A DNA stretch of 64,000 nt from Liriodendron chinense (GCA_003013855.2 PVNU02000773.1:4157001-4221000); one strand, 5' to 3'; numbered from the stretch's first letter, positions 20,485-32,603 are shown. The notes: generated by a model not told the origin, from the letters alone. Made by a program: numbers and translations.

Positions 20485-23334
20485 TCAACCAAGCGATCTA
20501 ACGTAGGGAGAAGGGTCAGGTGGGTCATTTACTTCAACTGAACCATCTAGCATCTGTGTGACCCTATTCATGGATGGCCTCATGCATGGATCTTCTTGAA
20601 TGCACCAAATGGCCACCATAACCAACCTCTCCAGCCACATACCATCTTTCAATGCCTCTTCCTCCTCCTCCACTAACAAGTCCAATCTCCTCTCTTTATA
20701 GCAATCACAAGCCCAGTCCGTTAATATCATCTCCTCTTCATTCCCAATCTCCAGCTTGATGTTTTTCCTACAACATATGATCTCCAGTAGCACTACGCCA
20801 AAGCTGTAGACATCCACCTTCACTGTGACTGCTCGGGTCTTGAACCATTCTGGTGCAAGATACCCTTTAGTTCCTCGGATGCCCGTTCTGGTTCGGGTTT
20901 GATCTGTCTTCAGAAGCTTTGATATCCCAAAGTCGGAGATCTTCGCTGTCAAACAGTCATCCAAGAGTATGTTCTGTGGCTTTATATCGCAATGTATGAT
21001 TTGGGTTCTGCACTCTTCGTGTAAGTAACTGAGCCCTCTTGCAATCCCTTTCGCGATCTTCTTCCGTAGGTTCCAGTCGGGTTTTGAGCTTCCGAAGAGG
21101 AACCTTGCCAAAGAGCCATTGCTCATGTACTCAAAGACAAGAAGCCGATGCGGACCCTCGTTGCAGAATCCGATCAATTGGACAAGATTCTTGTGATGGG
21201 TCCGGCCGATCGTTTTCACTTCGGTTTCGAACCCTTTCTCAGCTTCAGTCTCCATACTATTCAATTTCTTGACTGCGATAAAATTTCCATACTCTGATGC
21301 AAAGACCCCTTTGCAAACTGTGCCAAAACCGCCACTGCCCAGTTCTTCTTTGAATCCATCTGTGATTTCATGAAGCTCACTGTAAGTGAAGGATCGAAGG
21401 TTAGTCGTGAACATGGTCGTCGAATCTGGCTGTATGATGGAACGCTTCTTACGGAAAGAGCAGAAAACGACTGATGAGATCGCGGACAGGAAGAGAAACA
21501 CAAAGCCTCCTAGAATCAGCGACAGGATGAGGATGAGATTCTTCGGATTTCTTCTCTTCCCAGTGGCAGAGTCTGGAGGAGGAGGAGGAGCCAACGAAGT
21601 CGAATTTCGCTTCCGAACTTTGATGAGAGCCACTCTGTTGATGCCTTCATACATCTTCCCATTAGAGAGCGGGAGCTTCTTTTTCCAGCAGAATCCATCG
21701 ATGAAAATGGAGACAGCGCAGAGACAATCGCCCAAGCAAGCTTCTTTACACTTGCTTATGTTGATGGGATAATACTGTTCGAAGTCGGACCGCGGCCAAT
21801 CTGCGTTATCCAACTCCCTCATCTCAAACTGATCCGCTTCTTTTGATCCATATGCTTCGCAGCTCTGAGGAATGAAATCTTGCTTGCACCCACCGGACTT
21901 GTTATTTGGATCGAAGAAAGAATACCCAGGAGGGCATTCACAACTAGGCTTCTGGTTCTCATCTAGCTGTTTATAATAGCTGTTAAACCCACAAGCACCG
22001 CTCCCCTTCTCTGTGCCTGTGCTAGGAGGAGGAAGAGGCCGTGAAGTAAAATTACCTCTGGATACTTTGATGAGGGCCTTTCCACCGACACTCGGGTCCA
22101 TCTTCCCATTTGAGAGCGGGAGCTTCTTCTTCCAACAGTTGCCGTCTCTGAAAATAGCGACTGCACAGAAACAGTCACTCAAGCAAGTTTGTCTGCACTG
22201 ATCTTCGTTTATGGGATTATACCGTTCAAAGTCGGACAGTGGCCAATCTGTGCTTGTCATCTCCCTCAGTTCAAACAGACGTTCTGCACCTGAATCACAA
22301 CTCTGTGGAACAAAGTCTTGTTTACATCCACCAAATGTGTTATTTGGCTCCAAGTAGGAATACCCAGGCGGGCATTCGCAACTAGGCCTCTGGTCGTCAT
22401 CTAGTTTGCAGTAGCTGTTAAATCCACAAGCTCCGCTGCCAAATTCCGAACGTATGGCCGTGCAAAGGTTGCGTGGCTCATACCAGACAACTGACCAGGA
22501 CCCAGCCCTGTTTCCACTGCTCGAGTGGTTCTTTGGGTAGATGTATTGCCTGAAAACACCATCGAAATCGAGTGTCGCCCTGTGGTAGAAATCTTTCGTC
22601 GAAACCATCTTCCCATTCTCTGAGGAGAGGTTGAACATGCTTCCATTTCTTTGAGTAAAGTAAATATAGCCCGATGTGTTAAAGATGAGCTGATAACCAG
22701 AATCAACGGTGTTGCTAGCCCAATAAGTGCTGTAACGGGATTCAGTGGGGAGATTTACAGGATAAAACACGAGGTTACCGTCTGCCTGTACACGAAGCTG
22801 GAACCTTCCCTTCGAGTAGGCCTTCCTTGTTAGATGAGAAGAAAGCTGGCTACCCAATCCCAATATCTGCGAAGGTAAGATGGTGTCGGTGGGTACGTTG
22901 AAGCTCTCCCAAACAATGACGGAATCCATCCTCCTGAGCACAAAGTTCCCAGTGTCAAGCATGGCAGCAGAGGCTGCAGAAACGCTGGTGGATTCGGCCC
23001 TCCATATCTCTTCATCTTGAGCGTCACTGAGAAGTAGACGGCCGTCTGTTGTCAGCTCGACCTTGGATCCTCCCTGCACCGGCTCATCTCCATTTGCAGA
23101 CCAGACTACAGTTTTTTCCGGTATTTTATCAAACCAGATGGCGAGCAGGAAACGATCTCCGTCGGGAAGGCGATAGAACCCGAAAGAGAATTCCCCAGAA
23201 GGCGAAACCCAAGAAGGGTTTTCATCGTTGGTAGAGAGAGAAGACCCTAAGCTAACGTTATGGAAAGTTTCGGCAGTGAAAACAACGGTAGAAAGCGGGA
23301 GAAAAAGAAGAAGCAAGAGGCGAAAACTGGTCAT
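20485..23334 (-). CDS. LecRLK gene A/B: chimeric G-type lectin receptor kinase with two EGF-PAN modules
   Basis: An intronless 949-aa receptor kinase. The start is set at 23334 by alignment with gene A and by the signal peptide there; the frame is open a further 75 codons upstream, but that is promoter DNA. It has a signal peptide 1-21, B-lectin about 25-150, SLG about 200-290, EGF 297-338, PAN 345-425 and a Pro linker ending TGTEK (443). A second EGF (444-483), second PAN (492-573), second Pro run (583-587), transmembrane helix (about 599-625) and kinase (about 660-932) follow. The kinase has GSGGFGTV, Lys689, HCD 781-783 (non-RD), DFG 801-803 and an intact APE. Family members usually have one EGF-PAN pair and about 800 aa. 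Residues 1-443 match gene A (17 differences) and 444-949 match gene B (7 differences). The second EGF has lost a conserved Cys (Tyr454). Likely a plasma-membrane receptor of unknown ligand. Confidence 0.93.
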   Translation of the reverse strand: MTSFRLLLLLFLPLSTVVFTAETFHNVSLGSSLSTNDENPSWVSPSGEFSFGFYRLPDGDRFLLAIWFDKIPEKTVVWSANGDEPVQGGSKVELTTDGRLLLSDAQDEEIWRAESTSVSAASAAMLDTGNFVLRRMDSVIVWESFNVPTDTILPSQILGLGSQLSSHLTRKAYSKGRFQLRVQADGNLVFYPVNLPTESRYSTYWASNTVDSGYQLIFNTSGYIYFTQRNGSMFNLSSENGKMVSTKDFYHRATLDFDGVFRQYIYPKNHSSSGNRAGSWSVVWYEPRNLCTAIRSEFGSGACGFNSYCKLDDDQRPSCECPPGYSYLEPNNTFGGCKQDFVPQSCDSGAERLFELREMTSTDWPLSDFERYNPINEDQCRQTCLSDCFCAVAIFRDGNCWKKKLPLSNGKMDPSVGGKALIKVSRGNFTSRPLPPPSTGTEKGSGACGFNSYYKQLDENQKPSCECPPGYSFFDPNNKSGGCKQDFIPQSCEAYGSKEADQFEMRELDNADWPRSDFEQYYPINISKCKEACLGDCLCAVSIFIDGFCWKKKLPLSNGKMYEGINRVALIKVRKRNSTSLAPPPPPDSATGKRRNPKNLILILSLILGGFVFLFLSAISSVVFCSFRKKRSIIQPDSTTMFTTNLRSFTYSELHEITDGFKEELGSGGFGTVCKGVFASEYGNFIAVKKLNSMETEAEKGFETEVKTIGRTHHKNLVQLIGFCNEGPHRLLVFEYMSNGSLARFLFGSSKPDWNLRKKIAKGIARGLSYLHEECRTQIIHCDIKPQNILLDDCLTAKISDFGISKLLKTDQTRTRTGIRGTKGYLAPEWFKTRAVTVKVDVYSFGVVLLEIICCRKNIKLEIGNEEEMILTDWACDCYKERRLDLLVEEEEEALKDGMWLERLVMVAIWCIQEDPCMRPSMNRVTQMLDGSVEVNDPPDPSPYVRSLG
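22006..22013. other. Duplication/fusion junction with 8-bp microhomology
   Basis: CTTCTCTG occurs in gene A (3106-3113), in gene B (40814-40821) and once at the junction. Left of it the sequence is gene B; right of it, gene A. On the coding strand it covers the Glu-Lys codons, in the same phase in both parents. Confidence 0.93.
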
Positions 23335-23405
23335 TTGATAGAAATATGAGATTTTTACTAGAAAGCTGAAATGTAAGCTTTCAGTGATGAAAATTGCATT
23401 GCTTC

Positions 23406-23412
23406 CTTTATA
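23406..23412 (-). promoter_or_regulatory. Putative TATA box of LecRLK gene A/B
   Basis: TATAAAG on the - strand, 72-78 bp upstream of the ATG, in the duplicated A-type promoter. The chimera is therefore probably expressed like gene A while carrying the kinase of gene B (inference). Confidence 0.55.
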
Positions 23413-23910
23413 GAAGTTGGGAGTAAAATCTTGCTGAGGGAGAAAAAAAGAAAAGTCTTTTGAGGTACTTAATTTTCTGAGAGGAATTTTTCCGCGACCA
23501 CAAACTCTGCTCACATGCGGAAGGACGGCAACGACGTAGAATGGTCTAATGGGCCCCACCTACCCGAAATATCGATGAGATTTTGGAGCTGTGACTATCC
23601 CTATTAGGGTCATACCAGATGAGTGGTGCTTATGTTTTATAGCATGCCTACTACCCCACGTGCCAAAGTGCAAGATCCAAGCTGCATATTGGTCGCATAC
23701 ACGTGTAAGATTTCCCTGGGCCAAAAATCAGGCTAATCAGATCATCAGGTGGGCCGCACATTTTCAAAACAAATGAAAGGTTGAAAATTAACTGATGGTC
23801 CCTGCTCAACATGCACGTCACCTTGCTCTGATTGGTTGTTGCGAGCAGTACATTAATAGACCGGACGCAGATTGGGTGTTCCCACACTCCAGGAACGGAC
23901 GGGCCTCTGA

Positions 23911-24307
23911 GGGGCCATTATGTATTTTATCCACACCGTTGATTTATTTTTCCATATCATTTTAGGATATGAGGCACTTCCAAGACTCAAAAGGACCACG
24001 CATTGGAGGATTAAATATTTACCGTTGAAAACTTTTTAGGGGGGCCACAGAGGTTTTGGATCAAGCTGATATTATTCTTTGCCTTCATCCAAGTCTATGT
24101 GACCTTATGAACAGGTTGGATGGCAATTAACCATCGCGGTGGCTCCTAGGAAGCTTTCAAACGGTGGTGTCAATATCACCACTGCTTCCTGTGGTGGGGT
24201 CCACTTGGGCCTTGTATCTGCTTCATTTTTTATTAGCTCGTACCTAAAATTATATGGAAAAATGGATGGACGGTGTGGATAAAACCCATACGCCACAGTG
24301 GCTCGGT
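23911..24307. mobile_element. F1 fold-back MITE (unit 2 copy of 5008-5405)
   Basis: Nearly identical to the unit 1 copy. The spacer on its left (23413-23910) is the duplicated gene A upstream DNA. The spacer on its right (24308-25562) holds the partial F2 at 24536-24868. Confidence 0.8.
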
Positions 24308-25562
24308 TCTTTTCTTAGCTTGAGGTGGGCCGGGTAGTAATCAATTTGCGTCCGCATAGCCCCTTTGTTCAAAGTTCAAAAGCAGGCAGGAGCAGTGGTC
24401 GTAGGAAGAAAAGCCCTTGGACCCAAAGACCCTCTGTTCGAAGGCCAAAACAGCCACGAACAATGGCCGCTGGAAGAAGTTAGTAGTATTTGGATGGTTT
24501 GAATAGTTAATTTCGGGCCACCCACATCAAACTCTGGTAAGTATTACCTTTCCTGCTAGTGATGTTTATCTACGATCCATACCGTTCGTAACCTCATTCC
24601 TAGAGGGATGAAATGAAAACATAAATATTAGCCTGATTCGAAACTTCTGTGTCCCCACGAATATTTCATCTGTGAACATTCAATCCTCACGTTTTCAGCC
24701 CACTTGAGTCTTGAATCTGGCATATTTTCGACAGCATGCCCAAAAATGAGCTCAAAAATTGGTGGACAGAGTGGATTTCTCACCAACAATACGGTGGAAC
24801 CCACTTAGGTTTTGAGTGCAGAAACTTTCTGCAAAAGGCTTTACGAAAAATCCGCGACCACGGCCGCTCTGATTTTGAGTCAAACCTTTGACTATTCATC
24901 AGTTATAGCATGTGGGAAAGGCTTTCTCAAAAAATCTGCGTCCATGGCGGCTGAGCTTTTTGAGTCAAACCGTCCGCTTTTCACTAGTTCCAACAGGTCA
25001 AATGGTATTAAATGGGGTTATAGCATTTATTGCTCATTTATTACCTGTTGGGCAGTACGTCACCACTAACATTTATTGCTCATTTATTTGCTCACGTGAA
25101 TTCATGTTCGGTGTAGCATGGGAGTACAATCAATGGACCCCATTTTATAATTAATTTTGATTGCCCTGGCTCATTTGCAGCTTGAATGACTATTTTAATT
25201 GCCCTAACTCATTTGCATCTTGAATGACTATTGTAAAAAGTATGTGTGAGTGGACAGCTTTGATAAAATACATACATCAATGTGGGGCTCACAATTATGT
25301 TGGATTTAAAATCCATGAAAAATCCAGCAGAATCCACCATTGGCATTGGAATACGTGATTTTAGGACCAAATACAATTCCATACAACCTAATCTCGTCTA
25401 TTATTGTTGCTCAAACAAGTCCTAAGCGGAACAGACCAATTTTTACGCCACGTGATCTTTACAGTGGTAACTACCATTTTTCATGACTTGGATAAGTAGC
25501 ATGAGAGATGGGAAGGTAAGGACGCAGATTATGTAGTGTCGAGCTCACCACGCTATAACGTG

Positions 25563-28268
25563 GTATGTGTTGGGAAAACCGGCAGTGGAAGCAGAAGGCA
25601 AAACTCGTGGAGCAATGCGAGATCAAACGAGAACACACGATGAAATCAAACCACACACAAGTATTCACCACAAGAGAATTTGAATTTACGTGGAAAAACC
25701 CCTCAACGGGTAAAAAATCATGGCAAAAAGTGATCTACTATGAATAAACAGAAGATTACAGAGATGACAGCCCACAAGCAAGGAAAAACAAAGAAAACCC
25801 AAAGTTCTCTCTCACACATACCTCTCCCCTCTTCCTAACACGAATAGAAAACCTTGGACTCATTAGGATTATTACTAAACACGTTTACAACCCACTTAAA
25901 TAGGTAGAAATTCCAAAATAGTAACCTCTTATGCAATCCCACGTGTTGCATGAGAAACCGCGTTGGCGCTCGACCGGTCGCCCAACACAAAAAACAGTCT
26001 AGGGAGAACATCTAACTTGCTGCCTCACAGCCGATCGGTCGCTTGAATGGTCGGAGCCCCCTCCAAACTGGTCGGCCAACTGGTCTAGGGCCATAAAATC
26101 TGCCTAGCCTTCACGTGCATCTGGGCTAAACGTTCAGATCGGTTGCCCAACCGGTCTGAGCACCCAAACCATGCACAAACGTTTGAAGGCTCTGCAACAA
26201 TCTCCACCGAGGCTTCAAACGTCGAATTAATACCATCCTCGCAACGTAATCTCATCTTTAATCATAGCTCCACCGCTTCTCGTACTATCATCGACCCTAA
26301 CCTTACAAATTCATACCATTTACCGCTCTTCTCATGTGGCCCTTGGGCACTTGTCATATACGAGCAACCGTGGATCTCGCTGCCTTTTCCGCAGCTCCAC
26401 CGTAAATTGTGCTCCCGATCAACATGTAAAGATGCCCATACCTCCGTGCCTCCATACACACGAGTGTCCCTTTCATCACTTCATAACAATGATCGCGGCT
26501 GATAAACACATACCCTTTCGCCTCGAGTGTACCAAGAGAAATTACATTCATCTTCATCTTAGGAAAGTGCTTCACATCTTTCAGGACTCGTTCGACCCCA
26601 TCAAACATCTTGATGTGCACAATACCAATACCCACAACCTTATGAGCATAGCCATCACCCACAAACACCGATTCACTACCATACTCCTTGTATGTCGTGA
26701 ATGAACTCTGGTCAGGACAAATGTGGCATGAAGCCCTTGAATCTAGGATCCACTTACTACCGTGAGATCCCTTGCCAGATACAATCAGAACTTCACACAG
26801 ATCGTTATCGTCCTCTACGGCATTGGCTCCCTCTACAGAAGAATTTTCATACCTTTCTTACTTTAACCTGAGATTCTGACAATCCCCTCTCATGTAGCCC
26901 TCCTGACCACAATTCTAGCACTTCACATTAGCCTTCCCTTTGCCATTGGCCTTAGATCCCGATTTCGAATATCCTCCATGCTCAGAACTTCTTCCCCTCA
27001 TAACCAGTGCCTCTGAGGAATAACGGGAAGCTTCGTTATCGCTTTTCTTTCTCATCTCCTTCGACTAGAGGGCTAAGATAACGATCTCGACGCTTATGGT
27101 TTCCCTCCCTGTACACACAAGGTCCCTGAACGACTCATATGAATCTGGAAGAGAATTAATTCAACAGGATGCATACTTGATATTCATCCTTTATCGGTTC
27201 ATAGATCTCGACCAACTTGCAAACCAGCCTATTGAACGTGCTCAGGTAGTCCTCCACCTCAATTTCCTCAACCATCCTCAAGGTGAACAACTGTATCAGC
27301 ACATACATGCGATTCTCTAGAGATTTATTGGCATAAACCTTCTCTAGCTTCGCCATCGTTTTAGCCACACTCTTCTCCTTCATGACATGATAGAGAACAT
27401 CATCTATAAGGTTTAACAGGATTGAGGTTCTAGCCTTCTTGTCGAGCCTCGTCTACTCATCATCTTTCATAGCCTTGGGTCGCTTTCCAAGAGCTTCATC
27501 AAGCCCCTGCTGAACTATGAAGGATTCAACCTTCACCTTCCATAACTCAAGGTTATTTTTGCCGAAAAACTTCTCTACCGCGAACCTTGCGCCTGATCTC
27601 ATCTTCTCATCTTATATCCGAATTCAACTCCACTCCAACTTTAGCTCCGATACCACTTGTTGGGAAAACCAGCAGCGGAAGCGGATACCGAAACGCATGG
27701 AGCAATGCGAGATCAAACGAGAACACACGATGAAATCAAACCACACACAAGCATTCACCACAAGAGAATCCGAATTTACGTGGAAAAACCCCTCAACGGG
27801 TAAAACATCATGGCACAAAGCGATCTACTATAAATAAACAGAAGATTACAGAGATGACAGCCCACAAGCAAGGAAAAATAGAGAAAACCCCAAGTTCTCT
27901 CTCACACACACCTCTCCCCTCTTCCTAACACGAATAGGAAACCTTGGATTCCTTAGGATCATTGCTAAACACGTTTACAACCCACTTAAATAGGTAGAAA
28001 ACCCAAAATAACAACCTCTTACACGATCTTGCGTGTTGTGCAAGAAACCGTGTTGGCACTCGACAGGTTGGCCGACCGGTCGCCCAACACAAAAAACAGT
28101 CTAGGGAGAACATCCAACTTGCTACCTCACAGATGACCAGTGAGCCCCCTTCAAACTAGTCGGTCGACTGGTCTAGGGCAACGAAATCTGCCTAGCCTTC
28201 ACGTGCATTTGGGCCAAATGTTCAGACTCAAACCATGCACAAACGTTTGAAGACTCTCCAACAGTATG
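25563..28268 (-). mobile_element. Internally deleted Copia element (unit 2 copy)
   Basis: LTRs at 25568-26199 and 27658-28263, with GTATG flanks at 25563-25567 and 28264-28268. The gag and protease relics at 26354-27602 have each gained a stop codon relative to unit 1. Same insertion site as in unit 1, so it was carried along by the duplication. Confidence 0.93.
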
Positions 28269-28442
28269 ATACATTGCGGGTCGGGTCAGGTTGGATTCGG
28301 ATCGGGTCATTTCCACCTCAACCCTAACCCGACCCATAAAAAATTGAGTCGGGTCGGGTCAACCAAAAAATTGAATTTGAGTCAAAATTTCCAACCTTAA
28401 AAAGGGAAAAACCAAGTTGGGTCGAATTTTGCCAGGTCTAGT

Positions 28443-28977
28443 GGGGCCTATCTTGATGTACGTGTTTTATCCACTTCGTTCATCCATTTATCACTTTAGG
28501 GTTTTGAGCGCAAAGTTGAAGTATATCTAAATCTCAAGTGAACCACACCACATAGAACAGTAGAGATAATGACATCCTCCACCGTTGAAAACTTCCTAGA
28601 TCCTACAGTGAGACGTTTTTTTTTTTTTTGTTAATCATCCAACGCACCCACCCCATTAGTTGGGCAACACACCCACACAGTTAGTCACACGATGCACGGG
28701 GTTAGTGTCTCCTTAACGCTCGAACCTGAGTCCTTTGTTGTTGAAACGCCTAGCGTCTTCCAGCCGGGCTCGCAGGCGAGACATGTGATTCAAACAAAAA
28801 TATAATTTTCGATCCAAAAACCTAAGAAGAATTCAACAGTAAGTGTTCTTTCTTGTGGTGTGGTTCACTTGAACTTAATGTGCTTCAATTTCGGGCTCAC
28901 GGGCTCACACCCTAAAATGAGCTGGAAAAAGGGACTGTGGTAGTGGATAAAGTACATACATCACCGTAGGTTCCACA
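28443..28977. mobile_element. F1 MITE with SINE-like insert (unit 2 copy; SINE 28615-28777)
   Basis: Same structure as 9588-10122. GAGAC repeats flank the insert at 28610-28614 and 28778-28782. Confidence 0.7.
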
Positions 28978-29028
28978 GAGTATCCACGCTATGTTATAGT
29001 GTGGTGAGCTCCTCACTGCACAATATCC

Positions 29029-30716
29029 GGGGGCGCGGATTTCTTGCGAAAGCCTTGCGCAAAAAGTTCCTGCGCTGGTAACCAAGGTGGGGACCACAGT
29101 ATTTTTTGATAAATCCACCCCGTCCATCCGTTTTGGGAGCTCATTTTAGGACATGGAAACAAAAATGAACCGGATCCAAGACTCAAGTGGGCCGAAAACG
29201 TGAGGATTGAACGTCCACAGTTGAAATATTTGTGGAGCCACAGAAGTTTTGAATCAGGATAATATTTGTGTTTATAGTTCATCCAAGTAATAGTGACGTT
29301 ATGAACGGTATGGATGTCATATAAACATCACTGTGGACCCCAGGGAGTTTTCAACGGTAGTTATTTACCTACCCACCTTTTCCTTTATTTTCGGCCCACT
29401 TGAGTCTTGGATCCGGTTCATTTTTGTTTTCGTATTCTGAAATGAGTTCCCAAAACGGATGGACGGGGTAGATTTATCAAAAATCATCAATGTAAGCCCC
29501 ACCTTGGTTCCCAGCGCAGGAGCTTCCTGGGAAATCGAAATATCCGCGTACAGTACGTCAGTTACCTTCCGCGGTGGGCGTGGATTTCCTGAGAAAGCCA
29601 GGCATCTCCTGCGCAAGGAATCTGGGTGGGACCCACCATGAGGTTTGTGAGAAATCTAGATCATTTTAGGCGTTGCGACCAAAATGAACTGTACTCAAGA
29701 CTCAAGTGGGCCGAAAACGTGATGATTGAACTTCCACAGTTGAAATATTCGTGGGGCCACAGAAGTTTCGAATCAGGATAATATTTGTGTTTTCATTTCA
29801 TCTCAGTAGGAATGACATTATGAACGGTATGGATGGCATATAAACATCATTGTGGACCCCATAGAGGTTTCAAGGATAAGAATTTCCCTACACACCTTTT
29901 GCTTTAGTGCGGCCCACTTGAGTTTTGGATTCTGACACAACGCCTAAAATGATCTCACAAAACGGTTGAACAGTGTAGATTTCTCACAAACCTCACGATA
30001 GGCCCCACTCAGATTCCCTTGGCAGGAGATGCTTGCGAAAGGCTTTCGCAGGCAATCCGCGCCCCACGGCTGTGGCCAATTGAGGGGATGGCTACATCAA
30101 CGCGAAATATCGAGGCCTCACTGAAGTCGGCTTTTCCCACCTCCCCAAAGGTCAGGCTGCTGCCTGATGGGACTTGGCAAAACACATTTGAAAGTTATTC
30201 TGTCGCATGCTCACGGACGCTGATTGCCTGCGAAAGCCTTTCGCCGTGTGATCGGAATTTAGGCAGGGCCACTGTGATGTTTTTGAGAAATCTATGCCGT
30301 CCAACTGTTTTGTGAGATCATTTAGACAGTACGACCAAAAATGAAATGGATCCAAAACTCAAGTAGGCAACACTAAAGAAAAAGGTGGGTAGGGAAATTC
30401 CTACCGTTGAAACCTCTATGGGATCCACAGTAATGTTTATATGCCATCCATACCGTTCATAATGTCATTCCTATTGAGATGAACTGAAAACACAAATATT
30501 ATCCTGATTCAAAACTTCTGTGGCCCCACTGTGGAAGTTCAATCATCACGTTTTCGGCCCACTTGAGTCTTGAATACAGTTCATTTTTTTGTTGGCTAAA
30601 ATGAGCTCTCAAAACGGTTGGATGGTGTAGATTTCTCACAAACATCAGGGTGGGTCCTACCTAGATTCCGAGCGCAAGAGATGGCTGCAAAAGGCTTTCG
30701 GAGGCAATCCGCGTCC
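29029..30716. mobile_element. Three adjacent F2 MITEs (unit 2 copies: 29029-29548, 29576-30065, 30215-30716)
   Basis: Match 10173-11853 copy for copy. The third has extra TTTAGACAGTACGACC near its left arm, and has lost CGAATATTTCAA relative to unit 1. Confidence 0.8.
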
Positions 30717-30941
30717 CCATAATCACAGAGTCACAGAGGCAGTATCAATCCGTACGTGCTCGCGTTTGCCTCATTTTTTAAAATGCCCTATCCAATCAGA
30801 TTTCACCACCGGGAGGGCAGGGGCAGTATCGATCTGTGTTCTATTGATAGTTGTTGGTGTACATCTTCTTGAAGTAGATTGCGTTGGTGGAAATCAGATT
30901 GCTTTCTGAGTACCTTTTATCAAACTGAGTATAATCTTAAC

Positions 30942-31363
30942 GGCGCACCGTGAATGCATGTGATTTATCCAAGCTGTTCATCCATTCTTTCAGCTCATTT
31001 TAGGAGTTGAGCCCAAAACTGAAGCATATCCATAGCTCAAGTGGGTCATCCTACAGGAAACAGTGGGAATAATGATCTCCACCGTTGAAACTTTCTTAGG
31101 GCCCACAGTGATGTTTACTTGTTATATTCAACATGTTCATAAGATCACACAAACATGGATGAAGGGTAAACACAAATATCAGCTTGATCCAAAACTTCTG
31201 TGGCTCGCAAGAAATTTTCAATGGTACGTGTTCAATTCACACCCTTTCCTTTGGTGAGGTCCATTTAAGCTTTGGATACGCTTCACTTTTGGGCTCAAGA
31301 CTTAAAATTATCTTCTAAAATGGATAGACAGAGTGGATAAAATACATAAATCATGGTGGCGCC
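30942..31363. mobile_element. F1 MITE (unit 2 copy)
   Basis: Duplicate of 12079-12500. Confidence 0.8.
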
Positions 31364-31687
31364 TATGCAGTTTATTCAGTATGTTTATCAGCTCTGATGA
31401 CCCACTCACCAGCGATATTTAGACGACGCCGAGGACTCTGTGCATACTGCTGGTGGTTCCTAACACGGTAGAATTTTTTTGAGTCTGGCCGTGAGCGTTA
31501 AGTACAGTACTTAGGGCATGACTTTACTAAGTTTTGTAAGGCCCTGCGTGAGATCCACGGAATTGAATTCAGTGAGGCAGGAGAAACGCTAAAAAAAAGA
31601 CACGTGTATGATCATGCCACGCAAAGCACATTTGAAACATATAAATTAAGTACTACCTCCTTGCTCAGCATAGGTAGTGGCACTGCA

Positions 31688-32067
31688 TGGCCACTCTGAT
31701 ATATGGGTTTTACCTTCATCGTCCATCCATTTTTTCTCTTGTATTTTTATAATATAAGCCCAACAATGAGGCAAATTCAAGGCTCAAGTAGTGGACCAGT
31801 CCACAGGAAGCAGTGATGATAATGATGCCCACCGTTGAAATATTCCTAGGGCCCACCATGTTATTTATTTTCCATCCAACCTGTTTGTCAAGTCACAGGG
31901 ATTTGGATGCAGGAAATCACATATATCAGTTTCATCCAAAACTTCTATAACCCCCAAGAAGTTTTCAATAGTTGGTCTTTAATCTCCACTATGTGGTCCA
32001 CTTGGGCCCAAGATATGGAAAACTTCATGGGGCCAGAGTGGATAAAACCCATACATCATGGTGGCTA
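31688..32067. mobile_element. F1 MITE (unit 2 copy)
   Basis: Duplicate of 12834-13208. The 500-bp spacer to its right has no gene. Confidence 0.75.
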
Positions 32068-32603
32068 CTAGGAGCCCCTGCTAATGCATAGCGCCTGACA
32101 TAAGGGGGTAATCCACGTACTGTTTCAAAGTTGTTTAGTTGAGTACGTTAAACGTGGTGGACCGGTGGGAACCCTCCACATCAGGGCCTCGCCCAACTCG
32201 TGTTTCCCTTGACTTACCCAATCCGATTCCAAGATCCATGGTGTCCATTAGGTGCACTTCCTCATGTCAACTCTAGAAACTCAAAATTAGGGATGTCTAA
32301 AACTTAAGCAAGCCACACCATAGAGAAGAGTTGGGGCCTGTTTATTAACGCTAAAAAAAAATCACTGAATGTGGAATTCAGGAAGTGTTCTGCATAAAGT
32401 TTTGATTGTTAACGCAAAACTCAGAAAGCACTTTGTGATTTTTTCTAAATTTTTTTCGATGCTAGAGTTTAGCTTAACAGTGAATACAAAATTCACTCCA
32501 CGAGTTCTTCTTAAAAAATATTCATTTGCGCACATTGCCATGGTAATTTTCTCTCCCGAATGTATAATATACAACCCAACTTTTAACGTGTGAAACTTTT
32601 CTA

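Larger units (their letters stand above)
3106..22013. repeat. Tandem duplication unit 1 (~18.9 kb), from inside gene A to the junction in gene A/B
   Basis: Sequence from 3106 rightwards is repeated almost base for base from 22006 rightwards (4434 matches 23334, an offset of 18,900). On the other flank, gene B at 40821 matches 22013 (offset 18,808). The two units differ by scattered substitutions and small indels and contain identical transposon insertions at identical sites. Those insertions therefore predate the duplication. Confidence 0.95.

Noticed and set aside
21386..21772. 128-codon + strand frame opposite gene A/B (and its partner at 40194-40640)
   Set aside because: Antisense shadow of the receptor frame, conserved only because the coding strand is.
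23335..23559. 75 extra in-frame codons upstream of the chosen start of gene A/B
   Set aside because: The region contains the TATA box and matches the gene A promoter, where the same DNA is cut off by stops. The signal peptide begins at the internal Met.
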